DNA from: a virus
DNA: 49,998 nt
Reading direction: 5' to 3' (one strand)
Virus record (IMG/VR): IMGVR_UViG_3300042480_000096
Location: 1-49,998 of that record
Shown: positions 1-7,582 of the stretch, piece after piece
Position numbering within the stretch: position 1 is the first letter of the stretch
Layout of the letters: every line of letters begins with the position of its first letter
Notes under the pieces: generated by a model
Told to the model about the DNA's origin: nothing
What the model saw: the letters and a program-made list of their open reading frames with translations, nothing else
The model's database searches: none
Program-made: the position numbers and the translations under genes

Positions 1-11
1 AACTGAGGCAT

Positions 12-43
12 GGGGGGGGGGGGGGGGTGTGACAGCACCCCCC
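12..43. repeat. G16 homopolymer and G/C hairpin
   Basis: Sixteen consecutive G residues lie at 12-27. On the minus strand an 8-bp stem (36-43 with 22-29, loop 30-35) forms just after the tail-lysozyme gene, then runs into a C tract instead of a U tract. It could be a terminator-like hairpin, a slippage site, or a sequencing or assembly artefact; homopolymers this long are rare in such genomes. Confidence 0.6.
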
Positions 44-51
44 TATTTATT
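44..51 (-). promoter_or_regulatory. possible late promoter AATAAATA
   Basis: AATAAATA on the minus strand resembles the T4-type late promoter. It lies 8 bases past the stop of the 59-700 gene, so it would serve a gene beyond the left edge. The call rests on the motif only. Confidence 0.35.
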
Positions 52-58
52 CAGTTTG

Positions 59-700
59 TCAAACTTCTACCGTGATCAGTCTGGAAGCATAATCATGGGC
101 ATATGATGTACGAGCACCATGAATGCCCCAGCCAATCCAACTATACGCATAGTCCATGTAACGATTGATAGATTTACCAGGAGTTTTCATCCTGTTTTCA
201 ATTCGTTTCCATTGAACCTCAGTCGTTAGATAACGAAGTTGCGTAGGAAGTGTTGATGGAGAACCACCATACCTCTTAGCAAAATCACCCAATCCATGAT
301 AACGATCGGCAGATGTCCATTGGATCAGACCATAACCACCTAAACGGCAGCCATGATAACTGGTCCTGCTACCACCTTCGCAAATATTAGGCACGAATGT
401 AGATTCTTGTCTAATATTACCTAGAATAGTAGCAAGGGCGTTTCTGTCTTTAATTCCAGCGTCCTGGAAATAATTGAGAGCAATGTTCTCGTTGTCAGAA
501 CACCCCTTACAAATTAGCCTTTTCTCTTTTGGTTTTTCGGGAGCAACCGCTTTGGTCGCTGTCTTTGTTTCAAACTCCTTGATAATAGCAAATGGGGGAG
601 GACCCTGAACAGGAGGAGGTGGAAACACGGGCAGTGTTGCCGAGGTGGTTGTAACCGTTGCCAAAAGGGGCAGGGCTACAAGTGTAAAAGTGTTTGGCAT
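59..700 (-). CDS. secreted phage tail-lysozyme-like peptidoglycan hydrolase
   Basis: A 213-residue protein that probably cleaves peptidoglycan. Residues 1-22 look like a signal peptide or membrane anchor and are followed by a proline-rich stretch (24-36). The catalytic domain (about 70-213) resembles the phage tail lysozyme family: an N-terminal helix (NYFQDAGI), NIRQES with probable catalytic Glu99, and GLIQW at 124-128. Four cysteines (CKGC near 64-67, then 107 and 118) could form disulfides outside the cytoplasm. It is the third cell-wall enzyme gene in a row, after GH24 and C39-type genes. It has its own upstream region (701-856) with promoter motifs and hairpins. No clear SD precedes the ATG. 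Hydrolase class is fairly sure; lysis versus virion role is unknown. Confidence 0.7.
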   Translation of the reverse strand: MPNTFTLVALPLLATVTTTSATLPVFPPPPVQGPPPFAIIKEFETKTATKAVAPEKPKEKRLICKGCSDNENIALNYFQDAGIKDRNALATILGNIRQESTFVPNICEGGSRTSYHGCRLGGYGLIQWTSADRYHGLGDFAKRYGGSPSTLPTQLRYLTTEVQWKRIENRMKTPGKSINRYMDYAYSWIGWGIHGARTSYAHDYASRLITVEV

Positions 701-743
701 TAATAGTTATTGAACTCTACATCCCAATAGAGAAAGCGCACTT

Positions 744-759
744 CCCCTTTCTCAAGGGG
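744..759 (-). other. leader hairpin with GNRA-type loop
   Basis: CCCCTT and AAGGGG form a 6-bp stem around a GAGA tetraloop on the minus-strand transcript, 44 bases before the start codon at 700. It is part of a structured leader, not a terminator, because no U run follows. Confidence 0.45.
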
Positions 760-803
760 CAATCTCCTGGGCACAAATTGTCACATCACCTTCTCATAAT
801 GTG

Positions 804-829
804 AGACCCACCTTTTTAGGGGTGGGTCT
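804..829 (-). other. 9-bp hairpin downstream of the GH24 gene
   Basis: A 9-bp perfect stem (804-812 with 821-829, loop 813-820) lies between the GH24 and tail-lysozyme genes. It is not followed by a U tract on the minus strand, so it is a weak terminator, an mRNA-stabilising 3' end, or a leader structure. Confidence 0.5.
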
Positions 830-831
830 TC

Positions 832-860
832 ATGATATCACTTATTTAGCTGGGTGTCAA
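832..860 (-). promoter_or_regulatory. sigma70-like promoter with embedded late motif
   Basis: TTGACA (855-860) is separated by exactly 17 bases from TATCAT (832-837) on the minus strand. The spacer contains CTAAATA (843-849), the T4-type late motif. The -35 overlaps the TGA stop of the GH24 gene. Both elements point to the tail-lysozyme gene starting at 700. Confidence 0.45.
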
Positions 861-1531
861 CCCTTCTTCCAAGCATCACCTTCTGCTTTTCTTCTACGAG
901 CAAGTCCTGCTTCTACATTAGATCCAGGATTTCTGTAGAGATAGAGAGCATCGGGCACTAGGTCCCACTCTTTATTCTTCAGGCGTTTAGTAATAGTATT
1001 AAAGTTATCGCCACCGTAGAAACCAGCGCCGAGATTATAAGCAAAGCTGAGCAGAGCGCCTCTTTTTCCATCTGACATTTCATTCCAATGTGGGATCTTA
1101 CGAAGGGCAGGAAGAAACTGGTTCTTACACTGACTGATTAGCAGATCATCTGCTTCTTGTTGAGTGATTTGATCACCAAGTTTGAATGCTGAACCATCCT
1201 TCTTACGGGTAGATCCCCAACCAATAGTGATTGGCAGACCACCAGTTAGAGGATCTGGATATGCCTTGAGATGGCATCCTTCAAACTCTTTGATTAACTT
1301 AATGCCCATCATAGGCATGTCATCGCCGCCCGCTACTGGAGCAGAAGCAGCTGGAGCAGCAGGGGCTGATCCAGCACTAGTCTTTTTTCCTCTGTAAATT
1401 TCCGCCCAATCTACATTGTCCTCAAGGAACTTGACTGGGAGGTTATCTTCCAACCACTGAACTGCTTTCACATGGTTGGGGTTCTTCTCATCATAGAATT
1501 TGAAGAAATTGTGTAAATCTACTCTTGCCAT
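857..1531 (-). CDS. T4-type lysozyme (GH24) with N-terminal accessory domain
   Basis: A 224-residue muramidase of the phage T4 lysozyme family, which cuts glycan strands of peptidoglycan. Residues 1-46 form a small domain (LHNFF, AVQWLEDNLP) that also begins the next gene upstream. An Ala/Pro-rich linker (52-68) follows, then the GH24 domain (76-224). Catalytic residues fit Glu84, Asp93 and Thr102 (FEG, YPD, TIGWG). No signal peptide is visible, so it would need a holin or a virion position to reach the wall. It lies 18 bases after the C39-type gene and probably shares its transcript. Probably the endolysin. Confidence 0.85.
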   Translation of the reverse strand: MARVDLHNFFKFYDEKNPNHVKAVQWLEDNLPVKFLEDNVDWAEIYRGKKTSAGSAPAAPAASAPVAGGDDMPMMGIKLIKEFEGCHLKAYPDPLTGGLPITIGWGSTRKKDGSAFKLGDQITQQEADDLLISQCKNQFLPALRKIPHWNEMSDGKRGALLSFAYNLGAGFYGGDNFNTITKRLKNKEWDLVPDALYLYRNPGSNVEAGLARRRKAEGDAWKKG

Positions 1532-1549
1532 TGTTGTTCTCCTTTATTA

Positions 1550-2221
1550 TCAGTCAAAAATACGACCCCAACCATCGTTGCCACCTGGGCACCAGCGATG
1601 CTTGAGAACTGCTTTGGTGTAAATGGTCTTCTTACCATTTGTTACTGGACCAGTATAGTTATCGTTGAGAGAACCATATGGATCATTAACATAATATCCC
1701 TTGCCATCTGGTGTCTTACCAATCACTACACACATGTGCCCACCAGTAGGAGCAGATAAAGAACCCCTGTGGAGAATACCAATAACAACGGGTTTGCCTC
1801 TATCAAGGCTCTTATCAATGTCAGCAAAAGAAAGATTATAGCTAAAGTGTGACTTAATACCATAACCTGCGAGAACTTTCGTCTGTACGGCATGGTCAGT
1901 TGTGTCACCAATAGCAAACACTTTCTTGACATATTCATCATCGCCCTTGATACTGCCTGGCTTGAGGAAAGCAAGACACATAGCGCACGATGAACTGTTA
2001 CAAGTTCTATGTGCATCTCTGTAGTTATCTACTTGGTTAAAGTATGGAACATCGAGTACTGCTGGAGTGGGTGGTTTTGTTCTAAAAATACCAATCCAAT
2101 CAGTCTCTGCGTCATCCATGAACTGTTCTGGTAGGTTATCTTCTAACCACTGAACTGCTGCCACATGGTTTGAATTACCATCATCATAATACTTGAAAAA
2201 GTTATGAAGATCTAACGTCAT
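1550..2221 (-). CDS. C39/papain-like cysteine peptidase with shared N-terminal domain
   Basis: A 223-residue protein. Residues 1-46 match the N-terminal domain of the adjacent GH24 protein (LHNFFK, AVQWLEDNLP). Residues about 55-223 look like a C39-type (peptidase_C39_2) papain fold: VPYFNQVDN, then TCNSSS with probable nucleophile Cys74, His162 in GGHM, and VNDPYG near 178-183 supplying Asn or Asp. Such domains cut peptide bonds, in phages often those of peptidoglycan cross-links. Its ATG overlaps the stop of the nuclease gene (ATGA). It could instead act on a protein; substrate not determinable. Confidence 0.7.
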   Translation of the reverse strand: MTLDLHNFFKYYDDGNSNHVAAVQWLEDNLPEQFMDDAETDWIGIFRTKPPTPAVLDVPYFNQVDNYRDAHRTCNSSSCAMCLAFLKPGSIKGDDEYVKKVFAIGDTTDHAVQTKVLAGYGIKSHFSYNLSFADIDKSLDRGKPVVIGILHRGSLSAPTGGHMCVVIGKTPDGKGYYVNDPYGSLNDNYTGPVTNGKKTIYTKAVLKHRWCPGGNDGWGRIFD

Positions 2222-2556
2222 TTTCTGTCTCCGAATAAACTAATGAAATACTCTGCGTCTATAACTGCCAATGGTTTTTTACCATTCTTTTTAATAACAA
2301 CGAGAGGTTCATAGTCACCGCAGTTGGCCGATGCCTGCTCATAGGCATCCCAGATATTTAGCTTCTCCACATTTTTACACTCAATACTATGTGGAAATTT
2401 TGATCTGGCAGCACGAGCCATGATGAGATCCTCACCACCAGCACCCATAGATCTACTTTCAATATCTTCTGGATGAACTTCAAGCATCTCAATCAGTTTT
2501 TCTCTGACCCACTGTTGGAGACGACGACCTTTTGCTTTTGCTGACTGTACCTTCAT
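2218..2556 (-). CDS. PD-(D/E)XK-type nuclease
   Basis: A 112-residue protein with the compact core of a PD-(D/E)XK nuclease: GGED at 40-43 (metal ligand Asp43), then ECKN at 59-62 (Glu59, Lys61), followed by a helix with Gln74. Small stand-alone enzymes of this type in phages are Holliday-junction resolvases or other structure-specific endonucleases. The start at 2556 is supported by GGAGG nine bases upstream. That SD is the 3' arm of a hairpin (2565-2581). It is the first gene of the transcript that continues into the cell-wall hydrolases. Fold likely; substrate unknown. Confidence 0.65.
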   Translation of the reverse strand: MKVQSAKAKGRRLQQWVREKLIEMLEVHPEDIESRSMGAGGEDLIMARAARSKFPHSIECKNVEKLNIWDAYEQASANCGDYEPLVVIKKNGKKPLAVIDAEYFISLFGDRK

Positions 2557-2564
2557 AATAAAAA

Positions 2565-2581
2565 ACCTCCATCACGGAGGT
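2565..2581 (-). terminator. hairpin terminator whose 3' arm is a Shine-Dalgarno
   Basis: ACCTCC, a five-base loop and GGAGGT, followed by a T run, end the nrd operon on the minus strand. The GGAGG arm is also the ribosome site of the gene at 2556 (nine-base spacing). Read-through RNA would have this SD paired. Confidence 0.75.
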
Positions 2582-2588
2582 ATTTATC
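2581..2588 (-). promoter_or_regulatory. late promoter GATAAATA
   Basis: GATAAATA matches seven of eight bases of the T4 late consensus. If it spans -13 to -6, transcription starts at 2575, just past the 5' arm of the adjoining hairpin, leaving the SD of the nuclease gene unpaired. It directly follows the TAG of the 40-codon gene. Confidence 0.6.
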
Positions 2589-2710
2589 TATTCAGTTGTA
2601 CCAGGGGTCTGGAATTTTCGCTTGAGGGCGGCGAGTATCCACGCTTGAGATAGACTCTTCGGACCCTCCTTTAGAAGTTTCTCCAGTTTTTCTATCTCTC
2701 TTTTTCTCAC
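2588..2710 (-). CDS. 40-residue hypothetical protein, GTG start
   Basis: A short basic, helical peptide (MRKREIEKLEKLL at the start) with no recognised domain. The GTG start overlaps the TGA of nrdB in a GTGA arrangement. The frame fills the only space between nrdB and the terminator at 2565-2581, which supports it as a gene. There is no ATG alternative. Function unknown. Confidence 0.5.
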   Translation of the reverse strand: MRKREIEKLEKLLKEGPKSLSQAWILAALKRKFQTPGTTE

Positions 2711-3837
2711 AGTTTAAAACCAGCGAAAGTATCTTTCTTAACATCTTGTTTAATGCTCCCAATTAAATAACTCTCAACCTCCGTCTCTTGAGGAGCAACT
2801 TGCATTCCCTTAGAAGACAACCAATGTTCTGTCCATGGCAGAGGATTGTTTGTAATAGGAGTATCAAAGATTGCCTTGAGACCAATAGACTTGAGACGAC
2901 GATTAGCAGTCCATTCAACATACTTAGCAAGTAGTTTATCATTTAGACCGATGATAGATCCATCCTTGAACAGATATTCTGCCCAGAGTTTCTCTTCATC
3001 AACACAATCACGGAACATCTGATAGACGTTCTCTTCTTCTTCCTTGGCAATTTCCACCATGTCAGGATCATCACCCTCCTTCCATTTGTTTAGAATGTTC
3101 TGAGTGATTGTCATGTGTTGGCTTTCGTCTCTTGCGATAAGTCCGATGATTTTGGCACTTCCTTCCAAGAGTTTAAGTTCACCAAAAGCGAAAGAGCAGG
3201 CAAACGATACGTAGAACCGAATTCCTTCGAGGATATATACGTTAGCAACCGCTCGATATAGTTTTCTTTTGAGGTCATACAATGTTTCTTTTGCTGCTGG
3301 TGTTCCTTCCAATTCATGCCGCCACTGGTTTCCTGCTCCCCATTCTGTTGCTGCTTGGAGGAATTCATCATATGAACGAGTTACAGAACGAGCACGTTGA
3401 AGGATCTTGTCATCCTCAAGGATTGTATCAAACACCTCAGACGGATCAGCATACACATTTTTTATAATATGTGTATAAGAACGACTATGGACCATCTCCA
3501 TAGTCTGCCAGATATTCATAGCACCTTCTAGTTCAGGAAGGGAACAGTATGGCATGAAAGCCATACCAGGACCACGACCCTGAACACTATCGAGAAGGAT
3601 TTGATACTTCAGATTAGAAGTAAAGATGTGCTTTTGTGCTGCGTTTAGAGTTTGATAATCAGCACGATCTTTCTGAAGGGAGACCTCTTCAGGTCTCCAA
3701 AAGTATCCAAGTTGTTGCTGTGTCAGTTTATCAAACACAGGATACTTAAACTTATCGTAACGTTGGACCCCAAGAGGGGGTCCAAAGAACATTTTTTGTT
3801 TAGTATTATCTACTTTGTTAGTATTGAATACTGTCAT
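2707..3837 (-). CDS. nrdB: ribonucleotide reductase class I beta subunit
   Basis: NrdB carries the di-iron tyrosyl-radical cofactor that drives reduction of ribonucleotides to deoxyribonucleotides with NrdA. About 376 residues from the ATG at 3837 (MTVFNTNK), a normal length. The iron-ligand helices are visible: Glu in LEGAMN with the following MVHSRSYTH, then EGIRFY and ARDESQH. An upstream GTG (3888) and ATG (3852) are in frame but lie inside the nrdA end region; 3837 matches the usual NrdB beginning. It follows nrdA by about 30 bases and feeds dNTPs to phage replication. Confidence 0.93.
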   Translation of the reverse strand: MTVFNTNKVDNTKQKMFFGPPLGVQRYDKFKYPVFDKLTQQQLGYFWRPEEVSLQKDRADYQTLNAAQKHIFTSNLKYQILLDSVQGRGPGMAFMPYCSLPELEGAMNIWQTMEMVHSRSYTHIIKNVYADPSEVFDTILEDDKILQRARSVTRSYDEFLQAATEWGAGNQWRHELEGTPAAKETLYDLKRKLYRAVANVYILEGIRFYVSFACSFAFGELKLLEGSAKIIGLIARDESQHMTITQNILNKWKEGDDPDMVEIAKEEEENVYQMFRDCVDEEKLWAEYLFKDGSIIGLNDKLLAKYVEWTANRRLKSIGLKAIFDTPITNNPLPWTEHWLSSKGMQVAPQETEVESYLIGSIKQDVKKDTFAGFKL

Positions 3838-3868
3838 TCCTTCTACGTTCATGTGATTATCGTTAGTT

Positions 3869-6181
3869 CTAAATCTTACAACTGTCACAGTCTTCTTCCT
3901 CCGTGCTGAAAATATCGTTGAGTAAATCTTCTATGCTTTTCTTTTGTTCTTGAGTAATTGGTTCGTCTTGTTTGATATCGTATGTATTCTGATAGTAAGA
4001 TGTCTTCCATCCGTACTTGTAAGTATTGAGGAAGTCTTGAGCCATCACCGACACAGGAACTTCATTATCGGCATAATTTTCTGGATTATACGACCAGTTT
4101 CCAGATATCGCTTGATCAAAGAACTTTTGCATAACAGCAACAATATTGATATAACCAGTATTGTCAGGCATATCCCAAAGAAGCGTATAGTTGTTCTTAA
4201 GAGTTTGATACTGGGGAACAACTTGCTTGAGAGGACCCTTCTTCGACTTCTTAACGGACAAGTAATCTCTAGGGGGTTCAATTCCGTTGGTTGCGTTTGA
4301 CACAACGGAACTGCTTTCCGATGGCATTTGTGCGGACAACGTTGAATGTCGTAGTCCAAATGTTTGTATCTCGGAACGTAGAGTTTCCCAATCATATTTC
4401 AACGTGGGGTCGCAGAGTTCATCAACATCTCGCTTGTAGGTATCAATTGGCAAGATGCCTTGAGAATACTTGGTTCGATTGAAGTATCCACAGGCGCCCT
4501 TCTCCTTAGCGATTGCGTTGGAAGACTTGAGGAGATAGTACTGGAAAGCTTCAGTAAGGTCATGGACGAGTTGCCAGGCTCGTGGATCATCATAGTGTTC
4601 TCCTTGCTTTGCGAGATAATGTGCTAGACCGATATAACCGATACCCAAAGAACGACGATTGAGAGTTGAAAGTCTTGCTGCCTTTACTGGATATTGCTGA
4701 TAATCAATCAGTTCTTCCAATCCACGAACAGCAAGATCACAAAGTTCTTCAAGGTCATCCAGTTTATGTATCTTACCCACGTTGATAGCAGAAAGAATAC
4801 ACAGGGCAATCTCACCTTCACCATCAATATGTTGGATAGGGTCTGTAGGAAGTGTGATCTCCTGACAGAGGTTTGACATATTTACTTTGTCAAGGAAGGA
4901 AGAGTGAGAGTTACAATGATCAATATTCATGATATAAACACGACCAGTCTCTGCTCGCTCCTTCAGGAGGTCCAGAATGAGTTCTTGAGCTCCAATAGTT
5001 TTTCGTGGAACAGTTGTATCTCGTTCGTAATCCACATACAAATCGTCAAATCTATCAGTCCCAAAAGCATCATACAGACCAGGAACGTCGTGTGGTGAGA
5101 AGAGTGAGATTTCTGCGTCTTGGATGAAACGTTCATAGAACAGTTTGCTAATTTGAATAGAGTAGTCTAACTTACGAACACGGTTATCTTCAGTTCCTTT
5201 ATTATTCTTTAGTACTAGGATATCTTCTATTTCTCTGTGCCAGATTGGGAAATGTACTGTCGCGGATCCACCTCGTATGCCATTTTGCGTACAACATCTG
5301 ACAGTCGCTTCAAACTTTTTGAGAAACGGTATAACGCCAGTATGCGTAACTTCTCCCCCTCTGATTTTACTGTTGATGCCACGGATGCGACCTGCGTTGA
5401 TGCCGATACCCGCCCTCTGTGAGACATATCTGCCAATAGCCATATCAGAGCTAAAGATACTATCGAGGGTGTCATCAACATCAACAAGAACACAACTAGC
5501 AAATTGTCTAAGTGGTGTTCGCACTCCTGCCATGATTGGCGTTGGGATGTTGATTTTGTGCTTTGAGATTGCGTTGTAGTATCTCCTGACATATTCTAGA
5601 CGATCCTTTGTATAGTTTTGGAACAAGGTCGCAGCAATCATCATGTACATGTATTGTGGGGTTTCATAAACCGCACCTGTGCTCCTATCTTGTACTAGGT
5701 ACTTATCAACGATCTGACGAAGACCAGCATAAGTGAATAGAAAATCACGGTCATGATCAATAAAGCTGTCAATCTTGTCCCACTCTTCCTTAGTATATTT
5801 ACCAAGAACTTCTTTGTCATAGACACCGTTCGTGGCACACTTAAAAGCATGGTCCAGAACAGTAGGATGCCCATTCACCCAATCAGATCCAAACACCTGC
5901 TTGCGAAGTCCGAACAGCAGCAGGCGAGCAGCAACGAATTGATAGTTGGGGTTCTCCAGGCTGATAAGGTCGCTCGCAGAGCGCACCAGGATCTCCTGGA
6001 TGTCCTTCGTCTCGATCCCGTCAAAGAACTGGAGACCCGAGTTCATCTCCACCTGAGAGGCGCTCACACCGCTCCCTAGACCCTCGCAAGCCTCCTCCAC
6101 CATCTTGTGGATCTTATCGAGGTTGAGGGGTTCCACAGACCCGCTGCGCTTGCGAACTTTGATACCATGTCCGTTTGTCAT
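3869..6181 (-). CDS. nrdA: ribonucleotide reductase class I alpha subunit
   Basis: NrdA binds and reduces ribonucleoside diphosphates, giving DNA precursors for phage replication. About 770 residues. An ATP-cone-like N-terminus (about 5-90) is followed by the catalytic barrel, with the active-site NLCQEI and the phosphate-binding region LSAQMPSESSSV. The C-terminus ends CDSCKI, the paired cysteines that pass electrons from thioredoxin or glutaredoxin. The ATG at 6181 overlaps the gp61 stop (ATGA); a longer start 12 bases upstream is less likely. It forms an operon with gp61 and nrdB. Confidence 0.95.
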   Translation of the reverse strand: MTNGHGIKVRKRSGSVEPLNLDKIHKMVEEACEGLGSGVSASQVEMNSGLQFFDGIETKDIQEILVRSASDLISLENPNYQFVAARLLLFGLRKQVFGSDWVNGHPTVLDHAFKCATNGVYDKEVLGKYTKEEWDKIDSFIDHDRDFLFTYAGLRQIVDKYLVQDRSTGAVYETPQYMYMMIAATLFQNYTKDRLEYVRRYYNAISKHKINIPTPIMAGVRTPLRQFASCVLVDVDDTLDSIFSSDMAIGRYVSQRAGIGINAGRIRGINSKIRGGEVTHTGVIPFLKKFEATVRCCTQNGIRGGSATVHFPIWHREIEDILVLKNNKGTEDNRVRKLDYSIQISKLFYERFIQDAEISLFSPHDVPGLYDAFGTDRFDDLYVDYERDTTVPRKTIGAQELILDLLKERAETGRVYIMNIDHCNSHSSFLDKVNMSNLCQEITLPTDPIQHIDGEGEIALCILSAINVGKIHKLDDLEELCDLAVRGLEELIDYQQYPVKAARLSTLNRRSLGIGYIGLAHYLAKQGEHYDDPRAWQLVHDLTEAFQYYLLKSSNAIAKEKGACGYFNRTKYSQGILPIDTYKRDVDELCDPTLKYDWETLRSEIQTFGLRHSTLSAQMPSESSSVVSNATNGIEPPRDYLSVKKSKKGPLKQVVPQYQTLKNNYTLLWDMPDNTGYINIVAVMQKFFDQAISGNWSYNPENYADNEVPVSVMAQDFLNTYKYGWKTSYYQNTYDIKQDEPITQEQKKSIEDLLNDIFSTEEEDCDSCKI

Positions 6182-7179
6182 ACTTTCTTCCAATCGTTAA
6201 ATTTAAGTTTTGCTTCTAAACCACTGTAGACATTACATTCTACCAGACTTTGAACATCATGTCCAGCAAGGAACATGTCGTTAATATCTTTCTCTTTGAT
6301 TTTACTTGGCCACAATACTACCTTGTCTCCTCGGTCAATGACTTTGGAGATCCTGGCGACGATCTCTCTGTTACGTGGTTCATTATCAAAAATCCAAATA
6401 TAATTGCTCCAACCAAACGTCCTAATATCAGCATCGGACCCAGCCATAGCAACAGAGTTTTTAATGAACGTCGCATCAAATGGTCCCTCTACAATATAAA
6501 CTGGTTCGGTTGTATTAATTCTGTCTAATCCAAAGATCTTGGGTTGTTCCTCGTCCAGCATGATCGTAATGTATCTAATCTTTGCCTTTGGGGCTAGCGA
6601 TCTGCCTTGGTATCCGAAAAGGTTGCCTTCTTTGTCTTTGAATGGAATGATAATCCTGGGACTATCTTGTTTAAGATTATCAAAGATTTTCTTTTGGTTG
6701 TTTGTCCATTCTTTGAACTTTGGACAGTAATAAAAGTAATCTAGATCTTTGATGCCTCGTTGCTCAAGATATTCTCTCGCTGGGTGAGAAATATTTAGGT
6801 CTGATACTTTTTTAAGACCAATGGAATTTTCAGGTTTGCTGAAAAACTTTGGTTCCTGAAAATTGAAGACTGGGTTTGGAACTGTAGTCCCTTTGCCAGT
6901 TTTACCATCTTTAAATTTCTCCATGACATATTGATCATGAAGGAAAGTATCTTGGTCCTTGATGAAGTTCGCCAGGGTTCTACCCATGCCACAGTTGTGA
7001 CACTTAAACACAAAGTCATTCTTTACCTTGAAGAGATATCCTCGTGCTTTGTTCCTACGCTTCTGACTATCTCCACAATATGGGCACCTGAAGTTATACA
7101 GGTCTGCCTTCTTGCGGGCAAAGAGAACTAGGCGCGAAGACACTAGTTGGATATATTTTACATCAATAAAAGAACTCAC
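6178..7179 (-). CDS. 61: DNA primase (T4 gp61 type)
   Basis: The primase makes RNA primers for lagging-strand synthesis with helicase gp41. 333 residues, close to T4 gp61 (342). An N-terminal zinc ribbon (CPYCG near 34-38, CHNCG near 60-64) is followed by a TOPRIM-like core with VEGPFD (about 231-236) and a metal-binding IFDNEP. The start overlaps the upstream gene by 4 bases. It is far from the other replisome genes (15-26 kb), next to ribonucleotide reductase. Confidence 0.9.
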   Translation of the reverse strand: MSSFIDVKYIQLVSSRLVLFARKKADLYNFRCPYCGDSQKRRNKARGYLFKVKNDFVFKCHNCGMGRTLANFIKDQDTFLHDQYVMEKFKDGKTGKGTTVPNPVFNFQEPKFFSKPENSIGLKKVSDLNISHPAREYLEQRGIKDLDYFYYCPKFKEWTNNQKKIFDNLKQDSPRIIIPFKDKEGNLFGYQGRSLAPKAKIRYITIMLDEEQPKIFGLDRINTTEPVYIVEGPFDATFIKNSVAMAGSDADIRTFGWSNYIWIFDNEPRNREIVARISKVIDRGDKVVLWPSKIKEKDINDMFLAGHDVQSLVECNVYSGLEAKLKFNDWKKV

Positions 7180-7571
7180 TTAGTTTGTGCTGGCGTACCT
7201 CCACCTATGGTAGCACCGTTGTTCCCGACTGTCAAGATGTTTCCGAAGAACGTGGCAGAACCAATAATAAAGACTGCTGCGGTGCCAATACCAACAGAGA
7301 TCCACCTAAACGTGGCAAGATCATTTACTCTGTTTTCTACTTTCTCAATACGATCTTTGATATCTCTGATTAGTTCCATGATCGCATTATCATTTCGGTC
7401 ATTCTGTTCTAGTCTATTCTCATGACGCTCTAGGATAAGAGCAACGTTCTGGTTGCTCTCACTAATTTTATCTACTGCTCTTTCAAGTTTGTCAAGCATC
7501 TCTTTGGAGAGATCTTCATATATTTGAAATTTTGCTTCTAATATTTCTAGATCTCTGCCAAATCCGAACAT
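7176..7571 (-). CDS. coiled-coil protein with one membrane segment
   Basis: A 131-residue protein. About 25-90 is predicted coiled coil rich in Glu, Lys and Asp (NRLEQNDRND, IKDRIEKVENRV). One membrane segment follows (about 94-112, WISVGIGTAAVFIIG), then a Gly/Thr-rich tail. The layout resembles XhlA-type haemolysin or holin-partner proteins of phages, so a role at the host membrane is plausible. The position between a virion-like cluster and gp61 does not settle it. Confidence 0.6.
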   Translation of the reverse strand: MFGFGRDLEILEAKFQIYEDLSKEMLDKLERAVDKISESNQNVALILERHENRLEQNDRNDNAIMELIRDIKDRIEKVENRVNDLATFRWISVGIGTAAVFIIGSATFFGNILTVGNNGATIGGGTPAQTK

Positions 7572-7582
7572 GACTTCCTCTA

